In this document: in pieces, positions 24,624-32,619 of the stretch
Layout of the letters: the number at the start of each line of letters is the position of its first letter
Numbering within the stretch: the stretch's first letter is position 1
Source of the DNA: Labrys wisconsinensis
Lineage (GTDB): Bacteria > Pseudomonadota > Alphaproteobacteria > Rhizobiales > Labraceae
Direction: 5' to 3'
Length of the DNA stretch: 64,000 nt
Assembly (NCBI RefSeq): GCF_030814995.1
Contig: NZ_JAUSVX010000010.1
Location: 124,001 to 188,000 of the forward strand
Made by a program: the position numbers and the translations under genes
The notes under the pieces: generated by a model
What the model was told of the DNA's origin: nothing
Seen by the model: only the letters and a program-made list of their open reading frames with translations
Database searches by the model: none

Positions 24624-26147
24624 TCAGGTCCGCTGCCCCACATCGGCCGCGTCGCACAGGCGCCGGATGACCGCGAGCGGGTCCCCGCCCAGCAGGCCGT
24701 CCAGCGTCCGCGTCACGGTGCCGGCGAACGTCGCGTCGGCGGCGAGAGCCCGGTCGAACACCGTGTCGATGCCGAGGATGGCGGCCGCAAGGGCCGGTGG
24801 ATCGCGGCCGATCCGGTCGGCGATCCCGGCGACGCGCGGCGCCAGCGGATCCTGCACCGCCCAGCGCCGGCCGAACCGCTCCGAGGCCAGCACCAGATAG
24901 GCCATCCAGGCGGCGACCGGCACGGCGAGCAGCGCGATGCCCTGGCCGCGTCCCAGCCTCTCGCGGACCGGATCGAGCAGGCGCTGCACGATCTTCTGCG
25001 AGCCGTCGGTGGCGATCTGGTGGTTGCGATGGCGGATGGCGGTGTTGGCGAGGCGCGCCAGGCTCTGCTTGACATAGGCCGCCGGCTCGATGCCGGGCAC
25101 CGGCCGCAGGGTCGGCACGCTCTCCTCGACCAGCATGCGGCGCACGAAGGCGGCGAGCAGGGGATCGGCGATGCCTTCGAACGTATGCTCATGGCCGGCG
25201 AGCACGCCGAGATAGGCGAGCGTCGACTGGGCGGCATTGAGGACGCGCATCTTGAGATGCTCGAACGGCTCGACATCGTCGACGACGCTCGCGCCGGCGC
25301 GGTCCCAGGGCGGGACCGGGCCGGCGAACCGCGCCTCGATCACCCATTGGCGGAAGGGCTCGGCGACCACGACCGCTGCGTCGCGATAGCCCAGGCTCTG
25401 CGCCACGAAGGCGGCATCCGCCCCGGTCGGCGCCGGGGCGATGCGATCGACCATGGTGGAGGGGAAGGTGGCGTTGGCCGCGATCCATTCGGCGAGGCCG
25501 TCCCTGCGGCGCTCGGCGAGGGCCGCGACCACCCGTTCGAGCAGGGCGCCGTTGGCCGGGATGTTGTCGCAGCTCATCAGCGTCAGCGGCCGGCCGTGCG
25601 AGGTCCGGCGCAGCTCCAGCGCCTGCGCCAGCAGGCCGGGAACGCTGCGCGGGGCCAGCGGCTCGGCGAGGTCGTGCACGATGTCGGGATGATCCCAGTC
25701 GAGCGCGCCGCCGGCGGGCCGGTGGCAATAGCCCTTCTCCGTGACGGTGAGCGTCACGATGTCGATGGCCGGATCGGCCAGCGCCGTGAGCGCCGGCGCC
25801 GGGCCGTCCTGGCTGTCGACGACGCGGACGATGCTGCCGATGACGCGCGCCGTCGTCCTGTCGCCGTCCCGCACGAGGCGCGTGTAGAGGCCGCCCTGGC
25901 GTCCGAGCGTCTCGGCGAGCCCGGGCGGGCGGATGTTGATGCCGACGATGCCGGAGCGCGTGAGGCCGCACCCCAGCAGGTCGTCGGTGTACTCGGCCTG
26001 GTGGCAGCGGTGGAAGGCGCCGACGCCGAGATGCGCCATGCCGGCCACGAGGGGCGAGCGGGCATAGGCGGGCCCCTGCACGCCCTGCGGGAGGCGGTCG
26101 AGCAAGGATGGCCCGAGCGTCTCGGCGGATATCGGCGCGGCGCTCAT
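24624..26147 (-). CDS. Mannitol dehydrogenase family (polyol/uronate long-chain) oxidoreductase
   Basis: This 507-residue protein is of usual length for the family. It has the signature GVGAFHRCHQAEYTDDLL near residue 41, ITVTEKGY-like LTVTEKGYCH, the LMSCDNIPANG block and the catalytic region HLKMRVLNAAQSTLAYLG. In mannitol 2-dehydrogenase this last motif is K-x4-N-x2-H; here the His position is Gln. Members interconvert fructose/mannitol, fructuronate/mannonate or tagaturonate/altronate with NAD(H). ATG at 26147 overlaps the stop of the SDR gene before it. Which polyol or uronate it uses is unresolved. Confidence 0.88.
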   Translation of the reverse strand: MSAAPISAETLGPSLLDRLPQGVQGPAYARSPLVAGMAHLGVGAFHRCHQAEYTDDLLGCGLTRSGIVGINIRPPGLAETLGRQGGLYTRLVRDGDRTTARVIGSIVRVVDSQDGPAPALTALADPAIDIVTLTVTEKGYCHRPAGGALDWDHPDIVHDLAEPLAPRSVPGLLAQALELRRTSHGRPLTLMSCDNIPANGALLERVVAALAERRRDGLAEWIAANATFPSTMVDRIAPAPTGADAAFVAQSLGYRDAAVVVAEPFRQWVIEARFAGPVPPWDRAGASVVDDVEPFEHLKMRVLNAAQSTLAYLGVLAGHEHTFEGIADPLLAAFVRRMLVEESVPTLRPVPGIEPAAYVKQSLARLANTAIRHRNHQIATDGSQKIVQRLLDPVRERLGRGQGIALLAVPVAAWMAYLVLASERFGRRWAVQDPLAPRVAGIADRIGRDPPALAAAILGIDTVFDRALAADATFAGTVTRTLDGLLGGDPLAVIRRLCDAADVGQRT

Positions 26148-26926
26148 CCCTTGGCTCCGACGACCCATTGCTCCTGGTCGATCAGGGCCCCCGTCATCGG
26201 GCCGGCGGCATCGCTCGCCAGGAACAGCGCGAGATTGGCGACCTCGGAGGCGGCGAGCAGCCGGCCGAACGGCAGGGCGGCGTTCGCCGCCGCGATCCAG
26301 CCCTCGCCCTGCCCGAGCGTCTCGGCCTGCATCACCCGCTCGGCCGGCGTGTCCGTCCAGCCGACATTGATGCCGTTGACGCGGATGCGGTCGAAGCGGT
26401 GGGCATTCGCGGCGTTGCGGGTCAGCGTCGCCAGCGCGCCCTTGGTGGCGGCATAGACGGCGAGGTCGGGCCCGCCGCAATGGGCGTTCATGGAGAGGAT
26501 GTTGACGATCGCTCCGCCCTGCCCGCGCTCGCGCATGGCCGCGATCGCCGCCTGCATCAGGAAGAACGGCGCCCGGGCGTTGACGTCGAAGAGCTTCGAC
26601 CAGAGAACGGGATCGGCATCGAGGACGGAAGCGCGGTCGGTCAGGCCGGCGGCGTTGACCAGGATGTCGATCCGGCCGAAGCGGGCGAGGCACTCCGCCA
26701 CCAGCATGCGCGGCGCGTCGATGTCCCCGAGCTCGGCCACGACGAAGGCGGCCTTCACCCCGGACGAGCCGAGCTGCGCCGCCAAGGCCTCTCCGCGCCC
26801 GGCATCCCGGCCGGTGAGCAGCAGGCCGTCGGCCCCGGCGCCGGCCAGCGCCTCGGCGATCGCCCGGCCGATACCCTGCGTCGCGCCGGTCACCAGCACG
26901 ACCTTTCCGTCGACCCGAGCCATCAC
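26144..26926 (-). CDS. Short-chain dehydrogenase/reductase (classical SDR)
   Basis: This 260-residue protein has the cofactor motif TGATQGIGRA near residue 14, the NAAG motif (VNAAGLTD), the catalytic Ser in VNILSMNAH and YAATK with Tyr and Lys. It is the first gene of the operon that runs to 19031, and its stop overlaps the start of the mannitol-dehydrogenase-family gene (ATGA). It should oxidise or reduce a sugar or polyol hydroxyl with NAD(P). The promoter region contains an inverted repeat and a GGAAAATAGAAA motif that is repeated in front of the RpiR gene. Confidence 0.92.
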   Translation of the reverse strand: MMARVDGKVVLVTGATQGIGRAIAEALAGAGADGLLLTGRDAGRGEALAAQLGSSGVKAAFVVAELGDIDAPRMLVAECLARFGRIDILVNAAGLTDRASVLDADPVLWSKLFDVNARAPFFLMQAAIAAMRERGQGGAIVNILSMNAHCGGPDLAVYAATKGALATLTRNAANAHRFDRIRVNGINVGWTDTPAERVMQAETLGQGEGWIAAANAALPFGRLLAASEVANLALFLASDAAGPMTGALIDQEQWVVGAKG

Positions 26927-26945
26927 GGCTCCTCCCAGAACGATA

Positions 26946-26968
26946 TTTCTATTTTCCAGAATATGGAA
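26946..26968. promoter_or_regulatory. Candidate RpiR operator upstream of the SDR-importer operon
   Basis: TTCCA and TGGAA flank GAATA at 26954-26968, and the minus strand reads GGAAAATAGAAA at 26957-26946. A near copy, GGAAAAATAGAAA, lies at 27969-27981 before the regulator gene. The shared motif in an AT-rich island makes this a plausible binding site for the RpiR protein encoded next door. Confidence 0.45.
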
Positions 26969-26984
26969 TGAATCTTCCCATTCG

Positions 26985-27905
26985 TCAACCGGCCGTCGCG
27001 CGCCGGGCGGCGACGCCGTGCACCAGGGCCATGCCGATCGCCAGCGATGCCGCGAGCGAGCGGAACCCGGCGAATTCGGATTCGACCACCTCCACCCACC
27101 GGTCCGACAGCCGGACCAGCGGGCTGAAGGTGCTGTCGGTGATGGCGACGATGCGGGCGCCGCGCTGGCTCGCCATGGCGACGAGATCCGGCGTGATCGA
27201 GTTGTAGGGGCTGAAGCTCACCGCCAGCACCACGTCGCCCCGGCCGACGCAGCCGACCTGGTCGAAGGCGGTCGAGCCGACATTGTCGACCAGCACGTTG
27301 CGGATGCCCTGCTGCGACAGGCTGAGCGAGATGTAGGCCGTCACCGGGAAGGCGCGCTTGCTGCCGATGACATAGATGAGGTCGGCTGCGGCGAGCAGCC
27401 CGACCATGGCCTCGAAGCTCCCGGCGTCGAAGCTGTCGCCGACCCGGTCGAGCGAGGCGCGAGACGCGTCGACCATCCCCTTGACGAAGGGCACCTGTGC
27501 GCCCGCATCGGCGCGCTCCGGTCCGTCCCCCGTCCGCCCGCCCTTGATATGGTCCTTGAAGAGCCCCTGGAACTCCGAGAACCCGGCATAGCCGAACATC
27601 TGGGCGAACCGCACCAGGGTGGAGGGCTGGACCCCCGCCTGCTCCGCCACCTGCACGATGGTGCCGAGCGCGACCTCGCCGGGATGCTGCCACAGGAAGA
27701 TCGCGACCTGGCGCAGGCGCTTGGGGAAATGGACCGTGCCCGAGGACAGCACAGCCCGCAATTCCTCATAGGTGCTCGGCTTGGCGTAGCCGAGGCCGGC
27801 GCGGCCGCCGCGCGGCTCTGCCGCCGGCCGGGGAACCGCGGCGCCCGGCTTGCCGGCCGGCCGGGACTCGCCGGCCTCCCGCTGTTCGTGCCTGTCCGCC
27901 GGCAT
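26985..27905 (-). CDS. MurR/RpiR family transcriptional regulator (HTH plus SIS domain)
   Basis: This protein has an N-terminal RpiR helix-turn-helix (FPKRLRQVAIFLWQHPGEVALGTIVQVAEQAGVQPSTLVRFAQMFGYAGFSEFQ) and a C-terminal SIS sugar-phosphate-binding domain (ADLIYVIGSKRAFPVTAYISLSL; DVVLAVSFSPYNSITPD). I placed the start at ATG 27905 (306 residues). The frame is open to 28028, but that would add a leader overlapping the AT-rich regulatory region. It most likely senses a sugar phosphate and controls the operon on its left and the divergent Gfo/Idh gene on its right. The exact start is uncertain. Confidence 0.88.
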   Translation of the reverse strand: MPADRHEQREAGESRPAGKPGAAVPRPAAEPRGGRAGLGYAKPSTYEELRAVLSSGTVHFPKRLRQVAIFLWQHPGEVALGTIVQVAEQAGVQPSTLVRFAQMFGYAGFSEFQGLFKDHIKGGRTGDGPERADAGAQVPFVKGMVDASRASLDRVGDSFDAGSFEAMVGLLAAADLIYVIGSKRAFPVTAYISLSLSQQGIRNVLVDNVGSTAFDQVGCVGRGDVVLAVSFSPYNSITPDLVAMASQRGARIVAITDSTFSPLVRLSDRWVEVVESEFAGFRSLAASLAIGMALVHGVAARRATAG

Positions 27906-27953
27906 GCCCGGATCGTCCGCCGCCCATGGAGGAACAGCAGGGTATCGCAGCAC

Positions 27954-27981
27954 GAAAATTTCACAATCGGAAAAATAGAAA
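27954..27981. promoter_or_regulatory. Candidate RpiR operator upstream of the regulator and divergent Gfo/Idh gene
   Basis: GAAAATTTC (GAAA/TTTC dyad) at 27954-27962 is followed by GGAAAAATAGAAA at 27969-27981. The second motif matches GGAAAATAGAAA before the SDR operon except for one extra A. The position between the divergent regulator and Gfo/Idh gene fits an autoregulatory site. Confidence 0.4.
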
Positions 27982-28054
27982 AAGCCTTCGAAATCGCCGA
28001 GCGACGGGATAAGCTCGAGCCAGGGCACGGACGATGCCGGGAGGAGAGCGAGCC

Positions 28055-29257
28055 ATGGTGTATGCGACCGCCGACGCGACGGCGCGGGAGAAGCTGCGGG
28101 TCGGCATGGTGGGCGGCGGACGCGGCGCCTTCATCGGCGCCGTGCATCGCCTCGCCATGCGCCTCGACGACCGGATCGCCCTGGTGGCCGGCGCGCTCTC
28201 CGCCGATCCCGCCAACGCCGCGGCCTCCGCGGCCGAGCTCGGCATCGCCGCCGAGCGCAGCTATGGCGACTATCACGCCATGGCGCGCGCCGAGGCGGCA
28301 CGGCCCGACGGCATCGAGGCCGTGGTGATCGTGACGCCGAACCACCTGCACGCGCCGGTCGCCACCGCCTTCCTCGAAGCGGGCATCGACGTGATCTGCG
28401 ACAAGCCGCTCTCCACCACGCTGGCCGAGGCCGAGGATCTGGTCGCCCTGGCGCGGGCGCGCCGGCGCAAGTTCGTCGTCACCCTCAACAACACCGGCTA
28501 CGCCATGGTGCGCCAGGCCCGCGAAATGGTCGCCGACGGGGCGCTCGGCCGCCTCGTGGCGGTGCACGGCTCCTATATCCAGGACTGGCTGACGCGGCCG
28601 ATCGATGCGGAGGGCCACAAGCAGGCGGAATGGCGCACCGATCCGACACGGGCGGGCCAGTCGGCGGTGCTCGCCGACATCGGCGTCCACGCCTACAACC
28701 TTGCCTGCTTCGTCTCGGGACGTGAGGCCGAGGCGGTCGCCGCCGACCTCTTCACGGCGGTTCCCGGGCGCCGGCTCGACGACAATGCCCATGTTCTGGT
28801 GCGCTGGTCCGGCGGCGCGCGCGGCACCATCCTCGCCAGCCAGACCTCGCCCGGCCACTACAACGACCTCTCGGTGCGGGTCTACGGCGAGAAGGCCGGC
28901 CTGGAATGGCACGCCACCCGGCCCGAGGAGCTGCGCTTCGCCCCCTATGGCGAGGAGGCCCGGACGCTGATCCGCGGCGGCCACGGCTCGACGGAGGCGA
29001 GCAGGCGCGTGTCGCGCATGCCGGCGGCGCACCCCGAAGGCTATATCGAGGCCTTCGCCAATCTCTACCGCGATGCCGCCGACATCATCCAGGCCCACCG
29101 CGCCGGCGCCGCGGCGGACGCGGCGCAGGAGAGCCTGGTGCCCGACGTGGTGCAGGGCGCGCGCGGCGTCAGGTTCGTCGCCGCCGCGGTCGAATCCGAT
29201 GCCGCCGGCGGCGCCTGGACGCCGGCCTCCCTGGCCGTGGACCGCGACGCATCCTGA
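28055..29257 (+). CDS. Gfo/Idh/MocA family oxidoreductase
   Basis: This 400-residue protein has a Rossmann motif (VGMVGGGRGAFIGAVHRLAM) near residue 16 and the CDKPLSTTLAEAEDL block, where the family's usual EKP is DKP with the catalytic Lys kept. The C-terminal domain contains DIGVHAYNLACFVSG (conserved GxH/N). ATG at 28055 is chosen for GGGAGGAG ten bases upstream. Family members act on sugars, amino sugars and inositols. It is divergent from the RpiR regulator and probably shares its control with the SDR/isomerase/importer operon. Confidence 0.9.
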   Translation: MVYATADATAREKLRVGMVGGGRGAFIGAVHRLAMRLDDRIALVAGALSADPANAAASAAELGIAAERSYGDYHAMARAEAARPDGIEAVVIVTPNHLHAPVATAFLEAGIDVICDKPLSTTLAEAEDLVALARARRRKFVVTLNNTGYAMVRQAREMVADGALGRLVAVHGSYIQDWLTRPIDAEGHKQAEWRTDPTRAGQSAVLADIGVHAYNLACFVSGREAEAVAADLFTAVPGRRLDDNAHVLVRWSGGARGTILASQTSPGHYNDLSVRVYGEKAGLEWHATRPEELRFAPYGEEARTLIRGGHGSTEASRRVSRMPAAHPEGYIEAFANLYRDAADIIQAHRAGAAADAAQESLVPDVVQGARGVRFVAAAVESDAAGGAWTPASLAVDRDAS

Positions 29258-29553
29258 GGACGCGTGCGCGAACGAACACGTCAAGACACGGCCCCCCGCC
29301 CGTTCGGGAGAGGGGGTCCGATCGACTTCGATTCACGTGTCCTCGGACGGCGCCCTGGCCGTGCAGCGAGACGTCCCGACATCGCCGACGCGGCGCACCG
29401 AAGCGCGCCACCGGAACGAGGCCGAGATCCATAACCGCATGCCGGACCGGCTCACCCCGCCCCGTTAACCGCACCGCTTAAAGGAACGTTGTGAACTCAC
29501 GGCCATGATCGTCGGGCTGCGGCTCCACCGCATCCAGCCGCCCCTGACCGAGA
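29258..29553. other. Non-coding stretch with an imperfect GC-rich hairpin
   Basis: No gene is supported in these 296 bases. An imperfect hairpin with C-run and G-run arms lies at 29290-29319 and may terminate or protect the Gfo/Idh transcript, though no T-run follows. Downstream, AAAGGAACG at 29479-29487 resembles a ribosome site but is followed by no convincing reading frame. Confidence 0.4.
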
Positions 29554-31152
29554 GTGCGGATATCGATCGTGAGAGTTATCCGGAAGATCGGGGCATTCAC
29601 TGTGCGGCACAGGTTCACGATCCTCGACGGCGTCGTCATGGCCGGGGCGGGCGCGCTGCTCGTCATCATCGCGCTCGATTACGACCTCTTCGGACCGGCC
29701 GGACCGCGGCGGAGCGATGCGGCGCGCCTGGAGCTTGCCGAGATCGCCGCGATCGCGGTCGTGCTGGGCCTGCTGCTCATCCTCGCCCTGCGCCGCATGC
29801 GCGCGCAGAACCGGGAGGTGGCGCGGCGCATCGCCGCCGAGCAGCACGCCCGGGAGCTCGCCTTTCAGGACCCGCTCACCGGCCTGGCGAACCGGCGCCA
29901 GTTCGATCAGATCGTCGCCGAGGCGACCGTGTCCCCGCCGGGCGCCGAGCGCACCCACGCGGTGCTGCTCATGGACCTCAACGGCTTCAAATCGATCAAC
30001 GACGTCTACGGCCATCCCGTCGGCGACGCCGTCCTGGCCGAGATCGGCTTTCGGCTGCTCGCCGTCATGCGCGAGAGTGGCGACGAGGTCGCCCGCCTCG
30101 GCGGCGACGAGTTCGGCGTCGTCGCGACCCATCTGCGCAGCGCCGAGGATGCCGGCGGCATCGCCCTCAGGATCATCCGCGCCGTCGAGGAGCCGATCAT
30201 TGCCGGCCCGGCCGAGCACACCGTCGGCGTCGGCATCGGCATCGCCCTGTTCCCGCGGGACGGGCACGATGCCAAGGAGATCATCCGCCGGGCGGACATC
30301 GCGCTCTATCGCGCCAAGGCCGAGAGCGGCTCCGTGGTCCGTTTCTTCGAGAAGGACATGGACGCCCGCGTGCGCGAGCGTTCGGTCATCGAGCGGGAGC
30401 TGCGGCGGGCGCTGGCGGACGGCGACATCCATCCCTGCTACCAGCCGGTCGTCGATCTCGGCACGGGCGCCATCAGCGGCGCCGAGGCGCTGGCCCGCTG
30501 GCATCACCGCGAGCTCGGCAGCATCGCCCCCGAGCGCTTCATCCCGGTGGCGGAGGAATGCGGGCTGATCGCCGCACTGGGCGACCACCTACTGCGCGTC
30601 GCCTGCCGCGACGCGCTGGACTGGCCGCCGGCGATGACGCTTTCGATCAACGTCTCGCCGGTGCAGCTGCGCGAGCCCGGTTTCGGCCTGCGCGTGCTGG
30701 CGATCCTCGGCGAGGTCGGCCTGTCGCCGACGCGCCTGGAGCTGGAGATCACCGAGAACACCCTCGTCCGCGACCTGAAGGCGTCCCAGGCGGCGCTCGG
30801 CGCGCTCAGGGCCGCGGGCGTGCGCATCGCGCTCGACGATTTCGGCACGGGCTATTCCAGCCTCTACCACCTGCGCAACTTCCCGGTCGATCGGATCAAG
30901 GTCGATCGCAGCTTCGTCGACAGCATCGATGCCGAGAACGAGAGCGCCGCCATCGTGCGTGCGCTGCTCGGCCTCGGCCACGGCCTCGGCATCGCCGTCA
31001 CCGCCGAGGGCATCGAGAGCGCCCGGCAGCGCGACTTCCTGATCGGCCAGGGCTGCGACCAGGGCCAGGGCTTCCTCTACGCTCCCGCCCTGCCGGCGTC
31101 CGAGCTGCGCCGCCTGATCGCGGAGAAGACGTCGAAGGCTTCCGCCGGCTGA
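29554..31152 (+). CDS. Membrane-bound GGDEF-EAL protein (cyclic-di-GMP turnover)
   Basis: This 532-residue protein starts at GTG 29554. Two membrane segments (about 24-42 and 60-80) precede a GGDEF domain with intact RLGGDEF at 181-187 and an EAL domain with GAEALARW at 309-316, EITENTL, DDFGTGYSSLYHL and IKVDRSF. Both catalytic sites look complete, so it could make and degrade cyclic di-GMP. The inhibitory RxxD motif is not in register before GGDEF (the sequence there is RESGDEVARL). It has no other sensor domain than the short membrane part. It stands alone in its transcription unit. Confidence 0.92.
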   Translation: MRISIVRVIRKIGAFTVRHRFTILDGVVMAGAGALLVIIALDYDLFGPAGPRRSDAARLELAEIAAIAVVLGLLLILALRRMRAQNREVARRIAAEQHARELAFQDPLTGLANRRQFDQIVAEATVSPPGAERTHAVLLMDLNGFKSINDVYGHPVGDAVLAEIGFRLLAVMRESGDEVARLGGDEFGVVATHLRSAEDAGGIALRIIRAVEEPIIAGPAEHTVGVGIGIALFPRDGHDAKEIIRRADIALYRAKAESGSVVRFFEKDMDARVRERSVIERELRRALADGDIHPCYQPVVDLGTGAISGAEALARWHHRELGSIAPERFIPVAEECGLIAALGDHLLRVACRDALDWPPAMTLSINVSPVQLREPGFGLRVLAILGEVGLSPTRLELEITENTLVRDLKASQAALGALRAAGVRIALDDFGTGYSSLYHLRNFPVDRIKVDRSFVDSIDAENESAAIVRALLGLGHGLGIAVTAEGIESARQRDFLIGQGCDQGQGFLYAPALPASELRRLIAEKTSKASAG

Positions 31153-31156
31153 GGCT

Positions 31157-31237
31157 TCAGATCACGGACCGGATGATGCCGCCGTCGATGCGCATGGCGA
31201 GCCCGTTGAGCGCCGGGGACGCGGCGAACAGACCTTC
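31157..31237 (-). pseudogene. C-terminal remnant of an SDR gene
   Basis: On the minus strand the last 26 codons before a TGA read LFAASPALNGLAMRIDGGII plus RSVI, the standard end of short-chain dehydrogenases (LRVDGGxxRS type). No Rossmann motif or catalytic YxxxK remains upstream. On the plus strand an overlapping 22-codon end (31217-31282) reads EQTFIDVFDRLRRE and may be the end of another lost gene. The 255-bp gap between the GGDEF-EAL gene and the small exported protein thus looks like a site of past gene loss. Confidence 0.45.
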
Positions 31238-31407
31238 ATCGACGTGTTCGACCGCCTGCGGCGCGAGCGCATCATTCCGTAGGACCCGGCCACCGGCCGC
31301 GTGCTGCCTGTGCACACGCGCACAGTGGCCGGGGCGGGCCGGGGGTAGGGTCCTTGCATCGAAGCCCGGCAACACCGCAAGGGCGCTCAAGGCAAGGACC
31401 CACGACA

Positions 31408-31635
31408 ATGCGCAAGACCATTCTCGCCCTCGTTCTGGCCGCCGGCGCCCTGGGCGCCGCCACCACCGCCTCGGAAGCCCACTATCGCAGCTACGGCGGC
31501 TACGGCTACGGTGGATACAACTACGGCTACCAGCAGACCTACTACCAGCCCCGCTACTGCCGCACCGTCTCCTTCCGCGTCTGGGACGACTATTCCTGCG
31601 AATACGTCTATCGCACCAAGGAAATCTGCGACTGA
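31408..31635 (+). CDS. Small exported Gly/Tyr-rich protein, unknown function
   Basis: This 75-residue product has a clear Sec signal peptide (TILALVLAAGALGAATTASEA, cleavage near residue 24). A mature part of about 50 residues follows, rich in Gly and Tyr (YGGYGYGGYNYGYQQTYYQ). It ends in a Cys-containing segment: CRTVSFRVWDDYSCEYVYRTKEICD, read as two pieces around the central Cys, with three Cys in total. Small proteins of this composition are common in Rhizobiales periplasm, but I do not know their role. A strong terminator follows the gene at 31659-31685, so it is expressed on its own. Confidence 0.78.
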   Translation: MRKTILALVLAAGALGAATTASEAHYRSYGGYGYGGYNYGYQQTYYQPRYCRTVSFRVWDDYSCEYVYRTKEICD

Positions 31636-31658
31636 TCTTCTCCCCTTGGCGCAAGGCC

Positions 31659-31685
31659 AGGCCGCCGGCTCCCCCGGCGGCCTTT
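31659..31685 (+). terminator. Rho-independent terminator after the small exported protein gene
   Basis: AGGCCGCCGG and CCGGCGGCCT form a perfect 10-bp stem around CTCCC, followed by a short T-run. It lies 23 bases after the stop and just before the convergent membrane-protein gene end at 31719. Confidence 0.72.
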
Positions 31686-31718
31686 GCCTGTCGGGTGATC
31701 CGTCGGGGCGCCGCGCAC

Positions 31719-32513
31719 CTATCGCAGCATGTCGTCCAGGGCGCGGAGCATCGCCGTGCTGGGAATGCCGAAGAGACCGCCATAGGGCAGGTCGAGGTCG
31801 GCGATCACCCATATCACGCTGGCGACGGCCACCACGCCGATGCCGATCGCCACGCCGGCCAGCGGCTTGCGCGGCGCCTGCAGGCCGAGGCTGAGGAAGA
31901 CCAGCATGAGCCAGAACATCAGGACGCCGGTGAAGACCGACGAAAGCGAGCCGTGCGCATCCTCGATCACCATCCAACGCCGCTCCTGCACCCGGTCGTA
32001 GCCGGCGCGGCAGGCTGCCGCGATGTTCTGGCGCGCGGCCTCGGCCGGCACCAGCGCGCGCACCTCCAGGCCCAGCCGGTTGAGCAGGGCAGCCAGCCGC
32101 GGATCCTCGCCGACTCGCGCCATGCCGGCCGGATCGGGATGCGGCGCCGCGGCCGGCAGCGACTCGCCCGGCCATGTGCTGGCGATCACACCGGCGGTGT
32201 AGTCACGCAGCAGGGCGCGGGCGGGCGCCGTCTCGGGCCCATAGTCCCTGAGACATCGGTCGAGCTGGGCCAGGGCCGCCGCGTCGAGGCCGCGATCGCG
32301 ATAGGCGATGTCGAAGGACGCCTTGACCGAGGTGAGCTGCAGGCTGAGCACCAGCGCGACGAACGTCACCAGGAGCTGGGTCACGAGCCGGACCGCCTCC
32401 AGGTTGCGATCGGAGAGATGCTCCTCGCGCAGCCACCCGCGCAGCATCACGCCGCCGAGCGCGCTGACGCTCAGCAGCCCGCCATAGACCAGCGCCGACA
32501 GGACATCAGGCAC
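31719..32513 (-). CDS. DUF4239-like integral membrane protein
   Basis: This 264-residue protein has two N-terminal hydrophobic segments (about residues 5-22 and 44-62), a soluble middle part of about 130 residues and two C-terminal ones (FTGVLMFWLMLVFLSLGLQ and VAIGIGVVAVASVIWVIADL). The layout and the SVKASFDIAYRDRGLDAAALAQLDRCLRDYG stretch resemble the bestrophin-like DUF4239 proteins. No enzymatic motif is visible. It is convergent with the small exported protein and stands about 100 bases downstream of cysteine synthase on the same strand. Function unknown. Confidence 0.75.
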   Translation of the reverse strand: MPDVLSALVYGGLLSVSALGGVMLRGWLREEHLSDRNLEAVRLVTQLLVTFVALVLSLQLTSVKASFDIAYRDRGLDAAALAQLDRCLRDYGPETAPARALLRDYTAGVIASTWPGESLPAAAPHPDPAGMARVGEDPRLAALLNRLGLEVRALVPAEAARQNIAAACRAGYDRVQERRWMVIEDAHGSLSSVFTGVLMFWLMLVFLSLGLQAPRKPLAGVAIGIGVVAVASVIWVIADLDLPYGGLFGIPSTAMLRALDDMLR

Positions 32514-32619
32514 GACGCCTCCCGAACACCCCTACGCCGGCACCAGTCATAGGCCTGCGCTCCCCATCGCCGCAACGGCGACGCGCTCGGGGCTCCTACC
32601 CCGCCAGCGCTTCCACGCC

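Noticed and set aside
29290-29319. The C-run/G-run inverted repeat as a Rho-independent terminator of the Gfo/Idh gene.
   Set aside because: The stem has several mismatches and no T-run follows, so it is reported only as a hairpin in a non-coding stretch.
29505-32552. A 1015-codon plus-strand open frame spanning the GGDEF-EAL gene and beyond.
   Set aside because: It is out of frame with the clear GGDEF and EAL motifs and its translation is Arg/Pro/Gly-rich, typical of GC-rich shadow frames.
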